Shown here: in pieces, positions 6,647 through 9,779 of the stretch
Layout of the letters: each line of letters begins with the position of its first letter
Position numbering within the stretch: the stretch's first letter is position 1
Assembly: GCA_023489135.1 (NCBI GenBank)
Contig: JAMDCE010000461.1
Location: 1 to 9,779 of the forward strand
DNA from: Chloroflexota bacterium
GTDB lineage: Bacteria > Chloroflexota > Chloroflexia > JAMDCE01
DNA length: 9,779 nucleotides
Reading direction: 5' to 3'
The notes under the pieces: generated by a model
Told to the model about the DNA's origin: nothing
What the model saw: the letters and a program-made list of their open reading frames with translations, nothing else
The model's database searches: none
Made by a program: the position numbers and the translations under genes

Positions 6647-7438
6647 ATGACCGAAGCCAAGGACGACGAAAAAATCATAGTGGTGATGCCGGCGTTCAAC
6701 GCGGAGAAAACGCTGCGGCGCACTTATGAAGATCTGCCCAGCGACCTCGTCGGGGCGGTCATTCTGGTTGACGACGGCAGCAAAGACCATACCGTGACCA
6801 TAGCCGAAGACCTGGGACTGAAGGTCTTCGTGCACAATAAGAACTACGGCTACGGGGCCAACCAGAAGACCTGCTACACCGAAGCGCTCAAGGCCGGGGC
6901 CACCATCGTGGTAATGGTGCATCCCGATTACCAGTACGATCCCAAGCTCTTGCCGCAGATGATCGGACCCATACAGCAGGCCACCGCCGACGTCGTGCTG
7001 GGGTCCAGAATGGCCGGAGTTTCGGCCTACAAACAGGGCATGCCCTGGTGGAAATACCTCGCCAACCGCTTCCTTACCTGGGTCGAAAACCAGGCCTTCG
7101 GCTTGTCCTTGTCCGAGTACCACACCGGCTACCGTGCCTACGCTCGGGGCGTCCTGGAAAGAACCGACTTCTTAATGAACTCCGACGCTTTCATCTTCGA
7201 TCAGGAGATCATCGCCCAGATCCTCGAGGCCGGGTTCAAGATAGCCGAGATCCCGGTTCCCGTCCGGTACTTCCCCGAAGCATCCTCGGCCGGCTTCCTC
7301 GATAGCACCTACTACGGACTGCAGATACTCTGGCTGATTTTTCGCTACCTACTGCACAAGAGAGGGATCTGGGAGCAGAGGCGCTTCACCAGCCACGCCA
7401 GCAGATACACCATCGGTCGCACCACGATCAGGCGCTGA
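6647..7438 (+). CDS. DPM1-like family 2 glycosyltransferase
   Basis: A GT-A-fold enzyme of the polyprenyl-phosphate sugar transferase branch, expected to load a sugar from a nucleotide donor onto a lipid phosphate at the inner membrane face. From ATG 6647 it has 263 residues. IIVVMPAFNAEKTLRRTYEDL (residues 10-30) is the first Rossmann strand and helix, VDDGSKDHT (41-49) is the nucleotide-binding loop, and HPDYQYDP (92-99) takes the place of the usual DxDxQxDP metal site, with the first Asp replaced by His. GSRM follows at 119-122 and GYRAY at 161-165. One hydrophobic stretch near 218-236 may contact the membrane; there are no C-terminal transmembrane helices of the GtrB type. ATG 6647 has GGAG six bases upstream. 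Earlier in-frame starts (6632, 6635, TTG 6572) lack a ribosome site and add unlike sequence. No promoter is evident. Confidence 0.85.
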   Translation: MTEAKDDEKIIVVMPAFNAEKTLRRTYEDLPSDLVGAVILVDDGSKDHTVTIAEDLGLKVFVHNKNYGYGANQKTCYTEALKAGATIVVMVHPDYQYDPKLLPQMIGPIQQATADVVLGSRMAGVSAYKQGMPWWKYLANRFLTWVENQAFGLSLSEYHTGYRAYARGVLERTDFLMNSDAFIFDQEIIAQILEAGFKIAEIPVPVRYFPEASSAGFLDSTYYGLQILWLIFRYLLHKRGIWEQRRFTSHASRYTIGRTTIRR

Positions 7439-7533
7439 TGTCAGAGGATTGGTTTGACGGCGAGCGCTGGGCCTACCGCATCATTACGAAGCCGGCGCCC
7501 AGAAATCGGCTCCGACCAGGCTCCCGCTCCTGA
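7438..7533 (+). other. Short ORF coupled to the glycosyltransferase stop; possible truncated gene
   Basis: The glycosyltransferase stop and an ATG overlap as TGATG (7436-7440). The frame starts MSEDWFDGERWAYRIITKP and stops at 7531-7533 after 31 codons. The first 18 or so residues look protein-like, but the rest is basic and Pro-rich. Its last 50 bases overlap the 3' end of the response regulator on the other strand. It could be the head of a gene once translated with the glycosyltransferase and later cut off, or chance. I do not recognise the family. Confidence 0.25.
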
Positions 7534-7912
7534 CTTTGCCGACTATTCGCTCCACTTCGGCTACGACGTCATCAATTCTCAAGGGTTTCTTGAGTATGGC
7601 GTTGCGTTTGCCCTTGGAGTTGTTGTCGACCATGTGTATGTGGTCCGACAACACCATCACCGGCACGTCCCTGGTCCTTTCGTCAGATCTCAGTTGCCGG
7701 AGCACTTCCCTGCCGTCCATTCCCGGGAGCAAGAGGTCCATGATGAGGAGAGTGGCCCGCACTTGCTGTAGCACTGCCAGAGCCCTTTCTCCTCGTTCCA
7801 CCGGCACCACGTAGTAACCCAGATCCTGAAGTATCCCTGCCAGCAGGCCCCTTACTTGGTGATCGTCTTCCAACACAACCACTATTTTGTTACGATCCAT
7901 TACGTTCGGCAT
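7484..7912 (-). CDS. Stand-alone receiver-domain response regulator
   Basis: A single phosphoacceptor (REC) domain protein with no output domain, 142 residues from ATG 7912. The acidic pocket is LEDD (E15, D16, D17), the phosphorylated Asp is D59 in IMDLLLPGMDG, the switch Ser is S89 in MVLSD, and the conserved Lys is K109 in LKKPL. All functional residues are present, so it should receive phosphate from a histidine kinase; none is encoded in the window. The start is not fully settled. ATG 7912 has GGAG ten bases upstream, while ATG 7900, four codons later, gives a start nearer the domain edge but has no visible ribosome site. The same frame stays open far upstream (to about 8216), but that stretch has no receiver-like sequence. 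It converges with the glycosyltransferase gene, 45 bases apart. Confidence 0.88.
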   Translation of the reverse strand: MPNVMDRNKIVVVLEDDHQVRGLLAGILQDLGYYVVPVERGERALAVLQQVRATLLIMDLLLPGMDGREVLRQLRSDERTRDVPVMVLSDHIHMVDNNSKGKRNAILKKPLRIDDVVAEVERIVGKVRSGSLVGADFWAPAS

Positions 7913-8343
7913 ACCAGTACATCTCCACCGAAACTGCAGCCCAACACACCGGGTTGCCAATCTTACGATTGGTTTCATGCTTACTAACCGAAAAACGAAT
8001 GCCACCGGGAAGGCTAACGAATTGAGTCGCGGGCTTCTCTCTGCGGTCGGTCCTCGTATAACTAGAACCGTCTTTCTGAGCAAGCTGTCTTTACCTCTTG
8101 CAATTTCTGTGCCAACCTCGTCCGCGGAAAGGATGGTTCGGAAATTGGGTAACAGTTCAGAGGTGGGGCTGGCCGATTTGACCGGGTGTGGCGCCGTTTT
8201 CCAAGAACCGTGCCAGCCTCAATGACGCAAACTGTTTCCCTATCTCTCCCCTCCTGTGAACCATCCCCCCCACAAGTCCGACTCACTCTCCAACGCCGTA
8301 ATGTCAGGAAGCGTGAGTCATACTACTCGAAACGTGCGCCGGC
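7913..8343. other. Intergenic stretch upstream of the response regulator
   Basis: I find no supported gene in these 431 bases; open frames on both strands lack ribosome sites and protein-like sequence. The one compact structure is CCAATC-TTAC-GATTGG at 7957-7972, annotated separately. No good promoter for the response regulator stands out; TTGCTC and TTATAC around 8083-8056 on the - strand are the nearest, with poor matches. Confidence 0.5.
7957..7972. promoter_or_regulatory. Short palindrome upstream of the response regulator, possible operator
   Basis: CCAATC (7957-7962) and GATTGG (7967-7972) form a perfect 6-bp inverted repeat around TTAC. It lies about 45 bases upstream of the response regulator start, on its 5' side. 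It could be a protein-binding site or a small leader hairpin. A repeat this short can occur by chance. Confidence 0.25.
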
Positions 8344-8362
8344 AGGATGGAGAGGCCAAGTT

Positions 8363-8391
8363 CCCTCTCCCTCGCGGCACGAGGGAGAGGG
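8363..8391. repeat. 12-bp inverted repeat, CCCTCTCCC family, copy 1
   Basis: CCCTCTCCCTCG (8363-8374) and CGAGGGAGAGGG (8380-8391) are perfect reverse complements around a 5-nt loop (CGGCA). The right side continues as CTAGGGTGAGGG, as in the copy at 9451. No T-run follows, so a terminator role on the + strand is unlikely. Confidence 0.85.
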
Positions 8392-8421
8392 CTAGGGTGA
8401 GGGTGTGGTAGTTCTGAGCAA

Positions 8422-8450
8422 TCCCTCTCCCTTTCGAAAAGGGAGAGGGA
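8422..8450. repeat. 13-bp inverted repeat, CCCTCTCCC family, copy 2
   Basis: TCCCTCTCCCTTT (8422-8434) and AAAGGGAGAGGGA (8438-8450) pair perfectly around CGA. It shares its outer CCCTCTCCC arm with the copies at 8363 and 9451 but has a different tip (CTTTCGAAAAG), so the family conserves the arms and varies the loop. Confidence 0.85.
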
Positions 8451-8463
8451 GCTTCCCCATCCT

Positions 8464-8704
8464 ACTGGTCTGTGGTGACGGTCTAAGATGACTCGCGCGT
8501 TCCAAGGAAGGGGCAGGGCTCCCCGATCAGGCGAGCCGTTCTTCTCGCAATGAATGCTGGCAAAGAAGAAGTAGTCTGTCGTGCGAAAGAGTTACAGGAT
8601 TGTGTACGAAGCGTACAAGAAGAGGAGTTTGTGTTTGACAGACTTTTCATGTTACACTTGGCCGGCCACTTCCCATTGGGGAGAAGAAGGGTTCGGGAGG
8701 AATC
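8464..8704. other. Intergenic region upstream of the membrane glycosyltransferase
   Basis: No gene is supported here. TGTACG-AAG-CGTACA at 8603-8617 is a 6-bp inverted repeat that could be an operator. A perfect TTGACA hexamer stands at 8635-8640, but the best -10-like hexamer (TACACT, 8653-8658) is only 12 bases away, too close for a normal sigma70 promoter. The stretch ends in GGGAGG (8695-8700), the ribosome site of the next gene. Confidence 0.4.
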
Positions 8705-9779
8705 GTGCGGGCGCACCCCGGCATGGCCGTCGTCGCGGCGATATACCTGGCGCTGGCCGTCCTTTATAGTCTGGTCACGCCGATATTCGAAGCCCCGGAT
8801 GAGCTCTGGCATTTCCTGGTGATCCGGCAAATCGTCGACCATCGAAGCCTTCCCGTCCAGGTGAAGCCGCCCGAGAACAGCCTCAGCCGCCAGGAGGCCA
8901 GCCAGCCGCCGCTCTATTATATGATGGCGGCGGCCATCCTCGCTCCGGAGGCGATAAAAGGCGGCCGGGCCGTGACCGGCGTTGACGACGTGGCCCACGT
9001 CAATCCCGACGGCCGGCCGGGCGATACCCAGGCCACCGAGAATCGCAACATCGTCTTCCATTCCCCGGACGAGGGGTTTCCCTACTCCGGAACCGCCCTC
9101 CGAATTCACTTCCTCAGGCTTCTGTCGATAGCGATGGGCCTGGTCACGATCGTAGCCACCTACGCCCTGGCGCTGGATCTGGCCACGGGCTGGCACCAGC
9201 ACCCCCGAGCGCTTGCCCTGGGCGCCGCGGCGCTCAACGCCGCCATACCGCAATTTCTATTCATCGTCAGCAGCGTGAACAACGACAACCTGGCTACCAT
9301 GCTTAGCTCTCTGACCCTTCTGGCGATGGTACGCTTTTACCAGAGCAGCACGATTTCAAGCCCTTCCGTTCACCGTAGCCTAACCCTTCCCCTCGGGCGG
9401 ACAGAGCCGTCCGCCCTTACAGGTATCACGTCGGGAGACGCACCCAAACCCCCTCTCCCCGAAGGGGAGAGGGCTGGGGTGAGGGGCGATGCCCACGAAA
9501 AGACGAGCCAGTCCACCAGCGAGGCTCACCCGTTTTCCGCGCTCACCCGATCCAACCCAGTTAAGCCCACCGTGTTCCCTGCCAAGCCCTATATATACCT
9601 CGGTCTGCTCATGGGCGCTTTGGCCCTCAGCAAGCTGAGCGCCCTGACCCTGCTGCCGCTGATCCTCGTCACGGTGCTGGTATCGATTCCGCGCCGCCAA
9701 TGGGCATCGACCGTCAAGCCTGCCTCGTGGTTTGTCGTCACCTTTGCCCTGGTGGCCGGCTGGTGGTACCTGCGCAACC
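8705..9779 (+). CDS. GT-C membrane glycosyltransferase (PMT/ArnT- or DUF2142-like), N-terminal part
   Basis: An uninterrupted frame runs from GTG 8705 to the window end (358 residues; the gene continues beyond). GGGAGG ends four bases before the GTG; ATG 8723 is the alternative start. The protein begins with a membrane helix (about 8-26), then IFEAPDELWHF with the Asp-Glu pair (32-33) that in GT-C enzymes sits in the first extracytoplasmic loop as the catalytic acid. QASQPPLYY-type sequence (65-72), further helices near 134-158 and 168-188, and SVNNDNLA (190-197) follow; all are typical of polyprenyl-phosphate-sugar-dependent transferases. After a helix ending near 211, residues about 213-295 are hydrophilic, Ser/Pro-rich and partly encoded by two genomic palindromes. 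Helices resume at about 296-327 (LALSKLSALTLLPL is family-like) and 341-355. The in-frame insert is unusual. The sugar acceptor is unknown. Confidence 0.82.
   Translation, partial: MRAHPGMAVVAAIYLALAVLYSLVTPIFEAPDELWHFLVIRQIVDHRSLPVQVKPPENSLSRQEASQPPLYYMMAAAILAPEAIKGGRAVTGVDDVAHVNPDGRPGDTQATENRNIVFHSPDEGFPYSGTALRIHFLRLLSIAMGLVTIVATYALALDLATGWHQHPRALALGAAALNAAIPQFLFIVSSVNNDNLATMLSSLTLLAMVRFYQSSTISSPSVHRSLTLPLGRTEPSALTGITSGDAPKPPLPEGERAGVRGDAHEKTSQSTSEAHPFSALTRSNPVKPTVFPAKPYIYLGLLMGALALSKLSALTLLPLILVTVLVSIPRRQWASTVKPASWFVVTFALVAGWWYLRN
9395..9416. repeat. 8-bp inverted repeat inside the membrane glycosyltransferase gene
   Basis: GGGCGGAC (9395-9402) and GTCCGCCC (9409-9416) pair perfectly around AGAGCC. 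It is read in frame as residues 231 to about 238 of the glycosyltransferase. It resembles palindromes normally seen between genes and lies 34 bases before a CCCTCTCCC-family copy, so the two may have arrived as one unit. Confidence 0.8.
9451..9487. repeat. CCCTCTCCC-family repeat, copy 3, translated in frame
   Basis: CCCTCTCCCC (9451-9460) and GGGGAGAGGG (9464-9473) pair perfectly around GAA. The right flank, CTGGGGTGAGGGG, matches the flank of the copy at 8363-8391 with one or two changes. The segment is translated as PPLPEGERAGVRG within the membrane glycosyltransferase. Peptides of this form are what this repeat gives when read in this frame, which supports a repeat origin of the insert. 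Confidence 0.82.

Larger units (their letters stand above)
8344..8463. repeat. Composite repeat block with nested inverted repeats
   Basis: AGGATGG at 8344-8350 is matched by CCATCCT at 8457-8463, so the block has 7-bp perfect inverted ends. Inside each end, after a short A/G-rich step, comes the same CCCTCTCCC motif, so the similarity of the two ends extends imperfectly over about 25 bases. Between them lie two complete hairpins (annotated separately) and a GGGTGAGGGTG spacer. Size and layout resemble a small non-autonomous element or a pair of REP-like units. There is no transposase, and no target-site duplication is evident. Confidence 0.5.

Noticed and set aside
7467..7502. CTGGGC ... GCCCAG inverted repeat between the convergent GT2 and response regulator genes, considered as a bidirectional terminator
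   Set aside because: Only six base pairs with a 24-nt loop and no T-run on either side.
7913..8216. N-terminal extension of the response regulator in the same open frame
   Set aside because: The frame is open, but the translation has no receiver-like or other domain sequence, and the receiver domain is complete from about residue 8 of the shorter protein.
8280..8319. GACTCAC ... GTGAGTC inverted repeat
   Set aside because: Seven bases separated by 26, with no supporting context; compatible with chance.
8344..8463. CRISPR array or tandem repeat interpretation of the repeats
   Set aside because: The units are inverted and not direct, the spacing is irregular, and there are no cas genes.
8483..9253. 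Minus-strand open frame opposite the start of the membrane glycosyltransferase
   Set aside because: The plus-strand frame has GT-C motifs (APDE, QPPLYY, VNND), membrane helices and a ribosome site; the minus translation has none.

Overview
The window reads as GC-rich bacterial chromosome. I think it is most likely from a member of the Chloroflexota (or a metagenomic relative). This rests on the solute-binding lipoprotein, whose lipobox is followed by a long Ala/Pro/Thr linker, and on palindromic intergenic repeats of a style common in that group. It is an inference from style, not a homology result.

Bases 1-5203 form a coherent uptake block. The window opens in the 3' end of a molybdenum-hydroxylase large subunit (xanthine dehydrogenase/4-hydroxybenzoyl-CoA reductase type), closed by a clear intrinsic terminator at 366-393. 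A near-consensus sigma70-type promoter (TTGACT, 17 bp, TATAAT, 401-429) and a leader of about 160 nt follow. Then comes a five-gene branched-chain amino-acid-type (LIV/HAAT) ABC transporter on the + strand: lipoprotein solute-binding protein, two permeases and two ATPases, spaced or overlapped as one operon. The neighbouring hydroxylase suggests that the ligand may be an aromatic or heterocyclic acid rather than an amino acid; this is inference.

Bases 5204-7912 carry unrelated single genes. A PAS-GGDEF diguanylate cyclase lies on the - strand with its own candidate promoter and a palindrome in its leader. Next is a truncated remnant of a PIN-domain (VapC-like) toxin on the - strand, then a DPM1-like GT2 glycosyltransferase on the + strand, then a stand-alone receiver-domain response regulator on the - strand.

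Bases 7913-8704 contain no gene I can support. They hold a roughly 120-bp block built from two long inverted repeats of the CCCTCTCCC family (8344-8463). From 8705 to the window end runs a long uninterrupted + strand frame: the N-terminal 358 residues of a GT-C (PMT/ArnT-like or DUF2142-like) membrane glycosyltransferase. It contains another copy of the same repeat family, plus a second palindrome, translated in frame between two membrane segments. The GT2 and GT-C enzymes may act together in polyprenyl-phosphate-sugar-dependent glycosylation, with the response regulator lying between them.

I see no convincing undescribed multi-gene system. The strongest unusual signals are the in-frame, repeat-encoded insert in the membrane glycosyltransferase, the composite repeat block, the PIN-toxin relic, and the leader of the transporter operon, which has a full-length Shine-Dalgarno match and short ORFs running into the first gene.
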